Shown: positions 8,234 to 17,242, numbered from the stretch's first letter. The stretch is DNA of 64,000 nucleotides from JAQBVV01 sp965249205 (GCA_965249205.1 CBDFLL010000006.1:992001-1056000); one strand, 5' to 3'. Translations and numbers: made by a program. Notes: generated by a model not told the origin, from the sequence alone.

Positions 8234-9150
8234 CAGAAATAGCCCTGACGTTTGCGGTCTTCCATAGCTGTGTCCGACCGCCTGTCGTCGGCCCGGCCTC
8301 CGCGCTCGGTGACCCGGGCGGCGGCTGTCTCCAGGATGATGTCCGCCACGGTCGACGCGCTGGATTCCACGGCGCCGGTACACGTGGCGTCTCCCACCGT
8401 GCGGAAGCGCACCATGCGCGTCGACACCGGTTCGTTCGACCCGAGATGGAGATGTTTGGTCGTGGCGAGCAACGTGCCGTCCCGCTCCACGATCTCGCGC
8501 CGATGGGCGAAGTACAGCTCAGGCAGCGGGATGTCTTCCGCAGCGATGTACTGCCAGACGTCGAGCTCGGTCCAGTTCGACAGGGGAAACACGCGGAAAT
8601 GCTCGCCGTGGTTCTTTCGCCCGTTGTACAGGTTCCACAGTTCCGGGCGCTGATTCCTCGGGTCCCACTGACCGAACACGTCACGGTGGGAAAAGATCCG
8701 CTCCTTCGCTCTGGCCTTTTCCTCATCGCGTCGCGCGCCGCCTATCGCCGCGTCAAGGCCAAGTTCCTTGATGGCGTCGAGCAGCGTCACCGTCTGCAGG
8801 GCGTTGCGGCTGGCGGACGCGCCGGTCTCTTCTTGCACCCGTCCCTGATCAATCGAGTCCTGCACACGCCGGACAAGCAGCGTGCAGTCGACCTTCTTGG
8901 CAAATGCGTCCCGGAAGCGAAGCGTCTCTGGAAAGTTGTGCCCGGTGTCGATGTGCAGCAGCGGAAAGGGAACGCGAGCGGGTGCGAAGGCCTTACGTGC
9001 GAGCCACGCAACGACGATCGAGTCCTTGCCGCCGGAGAAGAGCAGCGCCGGCCGCTCGAACTGCGCGGCCACTTCGCGAAGAACGGAGACGCCTTCGCTT
9101 TCGAGCTGCGGCAGGTGGCCGCGGGTGGAGGTCTCTGGTCGTGATTTCAT
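8233..9150 (-). CDS. cysD: Sulfate adenylyltransferase subunit 2 (CysD)
   Basis: CysD is the catalytic subunit of ATP sulfurylase and forms APS from sulfate and ATP with CysN. The 305-residue protein has the PP-loop LLFSGGKDSIVVAWLA at residues 37-52 and FPLLHIDTGHNFPETLRFRD, both typical of the PAPS-reductase/CysD fold. Near the C terminus it has the usual RTVGDATCTGAVES. It overlaps lapB upstream by 4 bp and shares one base with cysNC downstream, so all three should be translationally coupled. Confidence 0.95.
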   Translation of the reverse strand: MKSRPETSTRGHLPQLESEGVSVLREVAAQFERPALLFSGGKDSIVVAWLARKAFAPARVPFPLLHIDTGHNFPETLRFRDAFAKKVDCTLLVRRVQDSIDQGRVQEETGASASRNALQTVTLLDAIKELGLDAAIGGARRDEEKARAKERIFSHRDVFGQWDPRNQRPELWNLYNGRKNHGEHFRVFPLSNWTELDVWQYIAAEDIPLPELYFAHRREIVERDGTLLATTKHLHLGSNEPVSTRMVRFRTVGDATCTGAVESSASTVADIILETAAARVTERGGRADDRRSDTAMEDRKRQGYF

Positions 9151-10361
9151 TCCGGGTCAGTCGCTTCTTTGGCCGGCACCATGCGCTCGTGCACGAAGGT
9201 GTTCCACTCGCGGCACTGCGGGCACTGCCAGAGCAGTTCAGTGCTCCGGTAGCGACACCTCCGGCAGATGTGGGGATCGAGGTAGAACACGGCCTCGCGT
9301 GTCAGTTCAACGTACCGGCGAATCAGCTTCGTGTCGAAGTCGAGGGAGGCCAACGTTTCCCATACTTGCTGATGAATGGCGAGCCCATGGGGATGATGGG
9401 GCAGCGCGTCGAGCAGTCGCTCGAACGCGTCGCGGTGTTGCCCAGCGGCCGAGAAGTGTCTTGAGAGCGCTAATCGCGCGCGCCACCCCAGAGGATCCCT
9501 TTCGATCAACCCTTCACACAGGTCAACGAAGCGATGCGGCGTGCCGAGTGTTCGGTACGCGCGTTCCAGCCGGTCGAATGCGAAATGCGCGTGGTGCGGC
9601 ACTGCCTCGACAAGTTGCTCCCAGACCTCGACGGCTGCTGCGAGTCGCCCTTCCTGCTCGCGGGCATCTCCCAGATTCAAGTACGCAGGCGTCGTTCGCG
9701 CGTCGGCATCGATCGCTTCCGAAAACGTGTGCGCCGCTGCCGCCCGGTCGCCCGCGCGCTTCTGCGCGCTCCCGATCTCGTTGCGCAGGAAGCCGAGAAT
9801 CTGCTGATCGTCGGGATGGCGCCCCGCGTCGATTTTCGCGATTTGCTCTCGGACCCCTAACGCGTCGGCCCATTGATGCTGGTCTTCGTAGAGCTTTTGC
9901 AGATTGATGAGGGCGTAGCGGTTCAGTGGATCGAGTTGCAACACCTCCTGGAACGCCTCGAGTGCCCGGTCCACGAATCCTCCGTGCCGAAAATCGAGGC
10001 CCAGGCAGAGCAACACGTAGGCGTGCTCCAGTTCGGTGAGGTCGGGTCGCTTCAGCAGAGCCTGGTGAACCGCCACCGAGCGGCCCACCTGCCCCTTCTC
10101 GCGGTACAGGTTGCCCAGGATCATCTGGATCTCGAGCGCCTCGGGTTCGGTGCTTGCGGCGTGCGTGAGTTCCTCGACGGCCTGATCGACCTGGTTGTCG
10201 ACCAGAAAATTGAGGCCAAGCATGTAATGGGGGGTTTCGCGAAGTCGCCGACGGTCGATCCAGCGGCCGTCACGCAGCTTGTACCGCTCCCACGCTTTGC
10301 CGACGGCCAGCCCGAGCAGGAGGGCGCCAAGCACAGCGAGCAGGTAGAACTCGGTGGTCAT
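9147..10361 (-). CDS. lapB: LapB/YciM-like tetratricopeptide protein with a rubredoxin-type zinc site
   Basis: 404 residues: an N-terminal membrane anchor (FYLLAVLGALLLGLAVGKAW), about seven TPR-like repeats, and a C-terminal metal site with two CxxC pairs (CRRC and CPQC, near residues 368-386). This is the layout of LapB, which in Enterobacteria guides FtsH to degrade LpxC and so tunes lipopolysaccharide synthesis. The ATG at 10361 is chosen because the anchor starts there; the frame is open upstream without recognisable sequence. Its place between kdsA and cysD in a Kdo operon agrees with an envelope role. Function in this lineage is inferred. Confidence 0.85.
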   Translation of the reverse strand: MTTEFYLLAVLGALLLGLAVGKAWERYKLRDGRWIDRRRLRETPHYMLGLNFLVDNQVDQAVEELTHAASTEPEALEIQMILGNLYREKGQVGRSVAVHQALLKRPDLTELEHAYVLLCLGLDFRHGGFVDRALEAFQEVLQLDPLNRYALINLQKLYEDQHQWADALGVREQIAKIDAGRHPDDQQILGFLRNEIGSAQKRAGDRAAAAHTFSEAIDADARTTPAYLNLGDAREQEGRLAAAVEVWEQLVEAVPHHAHFAFDRLERAYRTLGTPHRFVDLCEGLIERDPLGWRARLALSRHFSAAGQHRDAFERLLDALPHHPHGLAIHQQVWETLASLDFDTKLIRRYVELTREAVFYLDPHICRRCRYRSTELLWQCPQCREWNTFVHERMVPAKEATDPE

Positions 10362-10390
10362 AGCGGTCACGGGTCTCGACGGGCCTTGCC

Positions 10391-11221
10391 CTAGAACGAC
10401 TCCGTTCGCTTGGCCGCGGCGTCGATCCTGGCCAGCTTTCGCATGAGCTCCTCGAGCTCGTCCAATCGAAGTGCGGTGGAGGCGTCGCTTTTCGCGCGCG
10501 ATGGCTCTTCGTGTACTTCCATGAATACGGCGTCGGCGCCGGCCGCCACGCCGGCCGACGCCAGCGGTTCGATGTATTGCGCAAGCCCTGCAGTCACGCC
10601 GTTGCCGGCACCAGGTAGCTGCAGGCTGTGCGTGACGTCGAACACGACGGGGCAACCCAGTTCCTGGAGCATCGGGAGTGCGCGCATATCGACGACCAGA
10701 TCGTGATACCCGAAGCTGACGCCGCGCTCGGTGACTAGGACCGCCTCATTGCCTTCCGCCGTCACCTTGGCGATGACGTGCCGCATGTCGGATGGCGCGA
10801 GGAACTGGCCCTTCTTGACATTGACCGGCTTGCCTGTGCGCGCGGCGGCGACGAGGAGGTCGGTCTGGCGTGACAGAAACGCGGGAATCTGCAGGACGTC
10901 GACCACGGCCGCCGCAGGTGCGGCGTGGGAGGGTTCATGAATGTCAGTCACCACCGGCAGCCCCGACTTGTCGCGGACCTCGGCCAGGACTGTCAATCCG
11001 GCGTCGAGACCCGGACCACGGAACGATGTGCGGGAGGTCCTGTTCGCCTTGTCGTACGAGGCCTTGAAGATCAGGGGCACGCCACAGCGGCTGGCCATGT
11101 CGCGGAGCCTGATCGCGGTGTCGACCGCGTGCTGGGTGCTTTCGATGATGCAGGGACCGGCGATAAAGACCAACGGTCGTCCGGTGCCGACCGAAAGTGA
11201 CCCGATCTGGACTGGATTCAC
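10391..11221 (-). CDS. kdsA: 3-deoxy-8-phosphooctulonate synthase (KdsA)
   Basis: KdsA condenses phosphoenolpyruvate with arabinose-5-phosphate to give Kdo-8-phosphate, the committed step to the inner-core sugar of lipopolysaccharide. The 276-residue protein shows LVFIAGPCIIES near the N terminus, FKASYDKANRTS, VTDIHEP, and VNVKKGQFLAP, all standard family elements. The Cys in the AGPC motif is a metal ligand in the metal-dependent class, whereas metal-independent enzymes have Asn. It sits 39 bp after pyrG and 29 bp before lapB in the same operon. Confidence 0.95.
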   Translation of the reverse strand: MNPVQIGSLSVGTGRPLVFIAGPCIIESTQHAVDTAIRLRDMASRCGVPLIFKASYDKANRTSRTSFRGPGLDAGLTVLAEVRDKSGLPVVTDIHEPSHAAPAAAVVDVLQIPAFLSRQTDLLVAAARTGKPVNVKKGQFLAPSDMRHVIAKVTAEGNEAVLVTERGVSFGYHDLVVDMRALPMLQELGCPVVFDVTHSLQLPGAGNGVTAGLAQYIEPLASAGVAAGADAVFMEVHEEPSRAKSDASTALRLDELEELMRKLARIDAAAKRTESF

Positions 11222-11260
11222 GAGCCTATCTTACCGGTTGGGTCGCCAGGCGAGCAGGAG

Positions 11261-12919
11261 TTATGAGTGACTGCCTGCCGCGACCTGCGCGGTATCCGAT
11301 ACGCCGCTCGCGTGGCGATGGGCTGCCTCCACGAAGCTTTGGAATAGCGGATGCGGCCTGAGCGGCTTTGACTGGAACTCCGGATGAAACTGCACCGCGA
11401 CGAACCATGGGTGCGACGGGATCTCCGCGATCTCGACGAACTTGCCGTCTGGCGAGCGACCGGAGATGTGCATGCCCTGCCCTGAAAGGGCTGCTTCGTA
11501 CTGAGGATTAAATTCGAAGCGGTGGCGATGGCGCTCGTGCACGAGCGACGTGCCGTAGACCCGCTCCGCCACGGAGCCCGGTGTGAGTGCGCAGGCATAT
11601 CGTCCAAGCCGCATGGTGCCTCCGAGGTCGTCGACGCCGAGGAGGTCGCGCAGCTTGTAGATCACCCTGTGCTCGGTGTTCTCGTCGACCTCCGTCGAGT
11701 CGGCGCCTTCGAGGTCACACACGTGGCGTGCGAATTCAACGGTCGCCCACTGGAAGCCATAGCAAATCCCGAAGTAAGGCACGCCGTGCACCCGCGCGAA
11801 CTCGGCCGCCTTCATCATGCCCCGCGTGCCGCGCAGTCCGAAGCCACCAGGCACGAGGATGCCGTGCGCCCCTTCCAGCAGCGACCCGCTGTCGTCTGAT
11901 TCGAGCGCCTCGGCCTCGATCCAGTTGAGGTGCACCTTGACTCCGCTCGGGAACCCCCCGTGCACGGTCGCCTCGTTCAGGCTCTTGTACGAATCCTCGT
12001 AGCCCGTGTACTTGCCGACGACGTGGATGGTGAGTTCGTCGACCGGGTTCTTGATCCGCTGCACGAGGTCCTGCCACGCCTGGTTGCGGGCCTCCGTCAG
12101 CGGCAGGTTCAGCAGCCTGAGCACGATCCGGTCGAGGCCCTCGGTGGCGAGCACCAGCGGGACGTCGTAGATCGTGTCGACGTCCTTGGCGGTAATGACG
12201 GCCTCCTGATCGACGTCGCAGAAGAGCGAGATCTTGCGCTTGATGTCGGCGTCCAGGAACCGATCTGTGCGGCACAGCAGGACGTCTGGCTGAATTCCGA
12301 TCGATCGCAGGTCACGCACGCTGTGCTGCGTCGGTTTGGTCTTGAGTTCGCCGGCTGCGCCGATATAGGGCACCAGCGTCAGATGCACGTAGATGGCGTT
12401 TTCACGGCCCACGTCCAAGCGAAACTGCCGGATCGCTTCGAGAAACGGCATGCTCTCTATGTCGCCAACCGTGCCACCGATTTCCACCAGTACGACGTCC
12501 ACATCGTTGCCCGCTGTGCGGATCGCGTCCTTGATTTCGTTCGTGATGTGCGGAATGACCTGTACAGTGCCGCCGAGGTAGTCGCCTCGCCGTTCCTTCT
12601 GGATCACAGAGAGGTAGATCTTGCCGGTAGTCCAGTTACTGTTGCGCGTGCCCACCATGCTCGTGAAGCGCTCGTAGTGGCCCATGTCCAGGTCGGTTTC
12701 GGCGCCGTCGTCGGTGACATACACCTCGCCGTGCTGGAACGGGCTCATCGTGCCCGGGTCGACGTTGATGTAGGGGTCGAACTTCTGCAGCGCTACGGAA
12801 TACCCATGGTCCTCGAGCAGTCGCCCGATTGAGGCTGCAGCCAGCCCCTTGCCCAACGACGACACCACACCACCGGTGACGAAGATGTATTTCACCGGAC
12901 GCTTGTCAGCTCCCTGCAT
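11261..12919 (-). CDS. pyrG: CTP synthase
   Basis: PyrG aminates UTP to CTP using glutamine. The 552-residue product has the N-terminal synthase domain (KYIFVTGGVVSSLGKGLAAAS, then DPYINVDPGTMSPFQHGEVYVTDDG in the usual place) and a C-terminal class I amidotransferase. There the nucleophile appears in GICYGFQWATVEFARH, where most relatives read GICLGMQ. The catalytic His and Glu are in FHPEFQSKP. It lies between kdsB and kdsA; CTP is the second substrate of KdsB, and this gene order recurs in many bacteria. The first residues before KYIFVTGG are a short extension. Confidence 0.97.
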   Translation of the reverse strand: MQGADKRPVKYIFVTGGVVSSLGKGLAAASIGRLLEDHGYSVALQKFDPYINVDPGTMSPFQHGEVYVTDDGAETDLDMGHYERFTSMVGTRNSNWTTGKIYLSVIQKERRGDYLGGTVQVIPHITNEIKDAIRTAGNDVDVVLVEIGGTVGDIESMPFLEAIRQFRLDVGRENAIYVHLTLVPYIGAAGELKTKPTQHSVRDLRSIGIQPDVLLCRTDRFLDADIKRKISLFCDVDQEAVITAKDVDTIYDVPLVLATEGLDRIVLRLLNLPLTEARNQAWQDLVQRIKNPVDELTIHVVGKYTGYEDSYKSLNEATVHGGFPSGVKVHLNWIEAEALESDDSGSLLEGAHGILVPGGFGLRGTRGMMKAAEFARVHGVPYFGICYGFQWATVEFARHVCDLEGADSTEVDENTEHRVIYKLRDLLGVDDLGGTMRLGRYACALTPGSVAERVYGTSLVHERHRHRFEFNPQYEAALSGQGMHISGRSPDGKFVEIAEIPSHPWFVAVQFHPEFQSKPLRPHPLFQSFVEAAHRHASGVSDTAQVAAGSHS

Positions 12920-12928
12920 CGTGCCGCC

Positions 12929-13708
12929 TCACGCGCGTGTCTCGATCATCATCTGCCGCCGAACACGCTCAAGATCCTCGGGGGTATCCACCCCGATGGA
13001 GTCGTAGTGGGTTTCAACTACCCGAATCCTGAAGCCGTGTTCGAGGGCCCGCAGTTGTTCGAGTGATTCCGCGATTTCAAGTGGTGTCTGCGGCAGCGCG
13101 GCCAGCTCACACACAAACGCCCGGCGGTAGGCGTACAGCCCGATGTGCCGGAAGGCGGGTTGCGTGGCATCGGGCACAAAGGGCACAGCCGCGCGCGAAA
13201 AATACAATGCGTCACCGTGCCGATCGACGACGACTTTGACCACGTTGGGGTTGCCGGTATCGGCCGCGCTGCTGATCTGCCTGCACAGTGTCGACATGCG
13301 CACCGTGTCGTCCACCTCAAGGGCGCCGACGGCCTCGGTCACCATTCGCGGCTCCAGCAACGGTTCATCCCCCTGGACGTTGACCACGATGTCGCAATCC
13401 AGGTCGGCAGCGACCTCGGCAACACGTTCAAGACCGGTGCGGTGCGTCGATCGTGTCATACGCACGAGGCCACCAAACTGTGTCACGGCCTCCGAAATCC
13501 GCGTGTCATCGGTCGCAACGACTACCGCCGACACGCCGGGCACCTCTACCGCCCGCGTGTAGACGTGCTCGATCATCGGACGGCCCCCGATGTCCGCGAG
13601 CGGTTTTCCTGGAAAGCGGGTCGATTCATAGCGGGCGGGAATAACGACGACGAGATGTGGCGGATGGCCCGTGCGTTCGAAGGGATCTTGGAACGTGGAG
13701 GGTAGCAC
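12929..13708 (-). CDS. kdsB: 3-deoxy-manno-octulosonate cytidylyltransferase (KdsB)
   Basis: KdsB activates Kdo as CMP-Kdo for transfer to lipid A. In 259 residues it has VVIPARYESTRFPGKPLADIGGRPMI, the nucleotide-binding signature, VNVQGDEPLLEP with the metal-binding Asp, and RHIGLYAYRRAFV. Its first 17 residues precede the usual family start, so a slightly later start is possible. It is the first gene of the kdsB-pyrG-kdsA-lapB-cysD-cysNC operon; the gap to pyrG is 9 bp. The promoter should lie in 13709-13845, shared with the divergent gene at 13846. Confidence 0.95.
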   Translation of the reverse strand: MLPSTFQDPFERTGHPPHLVVVIPARYESTRFPGKPLADIGGRPMIEHVYTRAVEVPGVSAVVVATDDTRISEAVTQFGGLVRMTRSTHRTGLERVAEVAADLDCDIVVNVQGDEPLLEPRMVTEAVGALEVDDTVRMSTLCRQISSAADTGNPNVVKVVVDRHGDALYFSRAAVPFVPDATQPAFRHIGLYAYRRAFVCELAALPQTPLEIAESLEQLRALEHGFRIRVVETHYDSIGVDTPEDLERVRRQMMIETRA

Positions 13709-13845
13709 GACGAATCATAGCATGCGCAAACGCATCGCCCGATCCGTCCCGACGGTGCGGCACTGTCGTGCGGGCTGTTCGGGAGGCCAGGCTGTTGGGA
13801 CACACCTGAAAAGCCGACAATGTTACTGTATCGATAGCATTCACA

Positions 13846-14397
13846 ATGACTTGGAAAGCCTACGCTGCAGTGTCTGGGGCCACCGTGCTGGCCGGCTGGG
13901 TCGTGTCCGCGCCTCCTCTGTCCAGTGTGCAGGGCACCGGCACAACGGCGTCCAGCCCTCCGGCGCAACCGATAGCCGCACCGTCATCAGAGATCGAGCG
14001 ACAGGCGGCGCGGCTCGAGGCACGCATGTGGCGTGAGAAGGCCTTTTCAGAACCGCGACGGGACCCGTTTCGCTTCGGCGCCGCCGGGCCTCGCGTACGC
14101 GCTGCGGCCGACCCGGCGGGTATAACCCTGCCGGCCGATTCGGGCGCGCCCGTGACCGTCGCCGCCTCGGCGCCGGCGCCGCTGGTGTCACTGGCAGGGG
14201 TCGCCGAGGACTACATCGATGATCCGAGTGGGCAGCGGGTCGAGCGAACGGCTGTCCTAAGTGCACCCGACGGCGTCCTGCTGGTCCGCGAAGGTGACGA
14301 TGTCCTTGGACTGTATCGCGTCGTCACGATCGAGAGCGGAGCCATCCAGCTTGAGCGTGCCGACGGCACCACGCTCCGTCTTGGCTTCACACGCTGA
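13846..14397 (+). CDS. Unknown secreted or anchored protein with a PilP/GspC-like C terminus
   Basis: I do not recognise this 183-residue protein with certainty. It begins with a hydrophobic stretch (AAVSGATVLAGWVVSAPPL) that could be a signal or anchor, followed by a Pro/Ala/Ser-rich linker. The core RRDPFRF, then LAGVAED, GVLLVREGDDVLGLYRVVTI and a final strand ending in TLRLGF resembles the small beta domain of PilP and GspC, in which a DPF motif precedes an L-x-G repeat. That would suggest a periplasmic lipid- or pilus-assembly partner, but no pilus genes are near. It is divergent from kdsB and convergent with serA. Confidence 0.6.
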   Translation: MTWKAYAAVSGATVLAGWVVSAPPLSSVQGTGTTASSPPAQPIAAPSSEIERQAARLEARMWREKAFSEPRRDPFRFGAAGPRVRAAADPAGITLPADSGAPVTVAASAPAPLVSLAGVAEDYIDDPSGQRVERTAVLSAPDGVLLVREGDDVLGLYRVVTIESGAIQLERADGTTLRLGFTR

Positions 14398-14424
14398 GTG
14401 CCGACAGCCGATCCCCCAGCCGAT

Positions 14425-16002
14425 TCAGACCCGGACGATTCGCGCGTCTCGAATCGCCGTCACCTTGCGCAGATCGTCGAGCACTGACTCGGGAATCGGG
14501 GACGTCTCGTCGACGATGACGACGCCAACAGCATTGGCGCCGTCCCGGCCCAGTGCGAAGTTGGCAATGTTCACTCCGTGCCGCCCCAGCGATGTGCCGA
14601 TCTCGCCGATGACTCCGGGCTGATCGGTGTTGCGAATCACGATCATCGTGCCATCCAGCGGAGCTTCCACACCGATCCCGTCTACCTGTACAAGCCGTGG
14701 GCTGGTGCGCTCGAACACCGCGCCTTCCACCCAGTGCTCGCCTTCGCTTGTGTGCAGTTTGACCGAGAGGAGATTCGTGTAGTTCCGCGCCCTGGAACTG
14801 CGCGATTCGACGATCTCGATGCCGCGGTCGGCCGCGACGCTGCGCGCGTTCACGAGCGTGACGCCGGACGAGAGGATGGGAGTGAACACGCCGACGAGCA
14901 CGGCGTTCACGATCACGTCGTTCCGCCCCTCCGCCAGTCCACCGTAGTAGCGGACACTCAGCGTGTGCGCCCGGTCGTCGTTCATCTGGGACAGAAAGGC
15001 GCCGAGTCGTTCGCCCAGTTCGATAAAGGGTCGTAGCCGGCTGAACTCCTCGGCGGACAGCGACGGAAAGTTGACGGCGTTACGAATGATGCCGTCGCGA
15101 AGGAAGTCACGTAGCGCGGCCGCCGTCTCGACGCCCACCAGTTCCTGCCCTTCGCGCGTCGAGGCCGCGATATGCGGAGTCGCGACGACCTGCGGGAGGC
15201 TCTGCAGGCGGGCATCGGGTGGCGGCTCCCTCTGAAACACGTCGAGTGCCGCACCAGCCACCTGACCGGCCTCGATCGCGTCGGCCAACGCCGTTTCGTC
15301 GATCAGATCGCCCCGTGCGGTGTTGACGATCCGGATGCCTTTTCGCGCCCGTGCCAGTCGATCCGCGTTCACCATCTGACGGGTTTTGTCGTTCGAGGGC
15401 ATGTGCAGTGAGACGTAGTCGGCGCGCGCGAAGAGTTCATCCAGCGTCACCAGCTCAACACCCAGATCGGCAGCGACCTGTTCGGAGATGAACGGGTCGT
15501 GGGCGACGAGACGCATCCCGAACGCGGAGGCTCGGCGGGCCACCTCCTGGCCAATGCGCCCGAGCCCGGCGAGGCCCAGGGTCTTGTTTCGAATCTCCTC
15601 GCCAAGGAACCTCTTTTTCTCCCATTTGCCCTGCTTCATGGCCGCGTCGGCCGCAGGCACGTGGCGGGCCAGCGAGAGGATCAAGCCCAGGGCCAGCTCA
15701 GCCACGCTGATGCTGTTGGCGCCAGGGGCGTTCATGACAACGATGCCGCGCGCGCTGGCGGCGGCGATGTCGACGTTGTCGACACCCGTGCCCGCTCGGG
15801 CCACGACGCGTAGGCGCGGCGCAGCGGCGATGAGCGCGGCGGTGACCTTGGTGGCGCTGCGCACGATGAGTCCGTCGGCGTCGGCAAGATCACCGGCGAG
15901 CTGGTCGGGCGTGCGACCGCTGCGGGCATCGATGTCCCAACCTTCGGCTGTGAGCAACTCCTGCGCTGGGGCAACAAGACCGTCAGCGATAACAATGTTC
16001 AA
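14425..16002 (-). CDS. serA: D-3-phosphoglycerate dehydrogenase (SerA), long form
   Basis: SerA oxidises 3-phosphoglycerate to phosphohydroxypyruvate, the first step of serine synthesis. About 525 residues: substrate domain with VRSATKVTAAL and ARAGTGVDNVD, NAD domain with LGLAGLGRIGQEVARR, the catalytic Arg/Glu/His set in NTARGDLIDE and TPHIAASTREGQ, an intervening domain, and a C-terminal ACT domain (MIVIRNTDQPGVIGEIGTSL). I place the start at the TTG at 16002 (reading LNIVIADGLV), which matches the family start; an in-frame ATG lies at 16056 but adds 18 unlikely residues. Allosteric control by serine through the ACT domain is known for some relatives. Confidence 0.93.
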   Translation of the reverse strand: MNIVIADGLVAPAQELLTAEGWDIDARSGRTPDQLAGDLADADGLIVRSATKVTAALIAAAPRLRVVARAGTGVDNVDIAAASARGIVVMNAPGANSISVAELALGLILSLARHVPAADAAMKQGKWEKKRFLGEEIRNKTLGLAGLGRIGQEVARRASAFGMRLVAHDPFISEQVAADLGVELVTLDELFARADYVSLHMPSNDKTRQMVNADRLARARKGIRIVNTARGDLIDETALADAIEAGQVAGAALDVFQREPPPDARLQSLPQVVATPHIAASTREGQELVGVETAAALRDFLRDGIIRNAVNFPSLSAEEFSRLRPFIELGERLGAFLSQMNDDRAHTLSVRYYGGLAEGRNDVIVNAVLVGVFTPILSSGVTLVNARSVAADRGIEIVESRSSRARNYTNLLSVKLHTSEGEHWVEGAVFERTSPRLVQVDGIGVEAPLDGTMIVIRNTDQPGVIGEIGTSLGRHGVNIANFALGRDGANAVGVVIVDETSPIPESVLDDLRKVTAIRDARIVRV

Positions 16003-16315
16003 TGGCGTTCCCAAGAAATATGAAATCTGTAGAGTGTGTGGTTGAAAAGGTGGCACCGGAGTGCGACTTCCGCAAGTATAATCTGGGTTTGCCGCTCTCG
16101 AATTTGTGCCGCGCCGATGTGGGCCGCACTACGATGGTGCAAATCGCTAGAACGTTCGGATTCGTACCGGATTCGCCGCTGCGGCCGATATTTTTCAACA
16201 GGGTTTTCAACAGAAACTGTGCGTAACCGGGAATAGGTGTGTGGGACATCGCCCTAAGACTGACTGAAAACTGTAAGTAGGACCTGAGGGTCCGAGCGAG
16301 CTGAGGACAAAGTTC
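16003..16315. promoter_or_regulatory. Divergent serA-mdh intergenic region
   Basis: This 313-bp gap separates serA (minus) and mdh (plus). It is less GC-rich than its neighbours. I see a perfect TATAAT at 16077-16082 without a good -35 at standard spacing, and a short GGACC / GGTCC hairpin at 16280-16293, about 25 bp before the mdh start. A GAGGAC element upstream of the mdh ATG is a reasonable ribosome-binding site. Both promoters probably lie here. A 74-codon frame (16002-16226) overlaps the serA start and shows no recognisable features. Confidence 0.4.
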
Positions 16316-17242
16316 ATGAAACGCAAAGTCACGGTGGTAGGTGGGGCGGGCAACGTTGGTGCGACAGTGGTGCGCGCCATCGCGGAAAAGGAACTGGCTG
16401 ACGTTGTCGTCATCGATATCGCTGACCAGAAGGCGGCGGGCATTGCGCTGGACATCTACGAAACATGTCCGATTCTCGGTTCTGATTCCCGGATCATTGG
16501 CGGCAACGACTGGGAGGCCGCGGCTGGGTCCGACATTGTCGTCATCACGTCGGGGAAACCGCGGAAGCCCGGTATGAGCCGCGACGATCTCGTGCGTGAC
16601 AATTTCGCGATCATGCAGAGCATCGCGCCGCTGGTCGTCAAGCATTGCCCCGACAGCATCGTGATTCCTGTGGCCAATCCGCTCGACGCGATGGCGCAGG
16701 CGCTCTATCGTTTGACCAAGTTTCCACGTGAGCGGGTCATCGGGATGGCTGGCGTACTGGACTCGGCCCGGATGAGCACGTTCATCGCGATGGAGTTGAA
16801 CGTGTCGGTGGAGAACGTGCACTCGTTCGTCCTCGGAGGACATGGCGACACGATGGTGCCGCTGCCTCGGTACTCGACAGTGGCGGGCGTGCCGATCACG
16901 GAACTGCTGTCGAAGGACCGGATCGACGCGATTGCGACACGCACCGCCAATGGCGGGGCAGAGATCACCAAATTGGTCGGGACCAGCGCCTGGTATGCCC
17001 CCGGTGCGGCGGTCGCGGAGATGGTCGACGCGATCCTCAAGGACAAGAAGAAGATTCTGCCGTGCTCGGTCTTCTTGCAGGGCGAGTACGGTGTCCAGGA
17101 CCTGTTCGTGGGCGTGCCCGTCAAGCTGGGCGCCAGGGGTGTCGAGCAGATCATCGAGATCAAGCTGTCGCCCGAAGAAGATGCCGCGCTGAAGAAATCC
17201 TCGGGGGCCGTGAAAGAACTGGTCGACGTGATCGGCGTCTGA
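16316..17242 (+). CDS. mdh: Malate dehydrogenase (lactate-dehydrogenase-like type)
   Basis: Interconverts malate and oxaloacetate with NAD in the citric acid cycle. The protein has 308 residues. The N-terminal KVTVVGGAGNVGATVV is the Rossmann loop with an aspartate (VVVIDIAD) that selects NAD. Substrate arginines are in GKPRKPGMSRDDL and DSARMSTF, and the catalytic His is in VLGGHGDTMVPL. The Arg-Lys-Pro active-site loop marks it as malate rather than lactate dehydrogenase. It heads mdh-sucC-sucD; the gap to sucC is 25 bp. Confidence 0.95.
   Translation: MKRKVTVVGGAGNVGATVVRAIAEKELADVVVIDIADQKAAGIALDIYETCPILGSDSRIIGGNDWEAAAGSDIVVITSGKPRKPGMSRDDLVRDNFAIMQSIAPLVVKHCPDSIVIPVANPLDAMAQALYRLTKFPRERVIGMAGVLDSARMSTFIAMELNVSVENVHSFVLGGHGDTMVPLPRYSTVAGVPITELLSKDRIDAIATRTANGGAEITKLVGTSAWYAPGAAVAEMVDAILKDKKKILPCSVFLQGEYGVQDLFVGVPVKLGARGVEQIIEIKLSPEEDAALKKSSGAVKELVDVIGV

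Noticed and set aside
16077..16082. TATAAT as a sigma-70 promoter for mdh
   Set aside because: No -35 element lies at 16-18 bp; the closest TTGAAA is 29 bp away. I mention it only within the intergenic entry.
16002..16226. A 74-codon plus-strand frame upstream of mdh
   Set aside because: It overlaps the serA start, has no clear ribosome-binding site and shows no family resemblance. It could be a small gene, but nothing supports it beyond the open frame.
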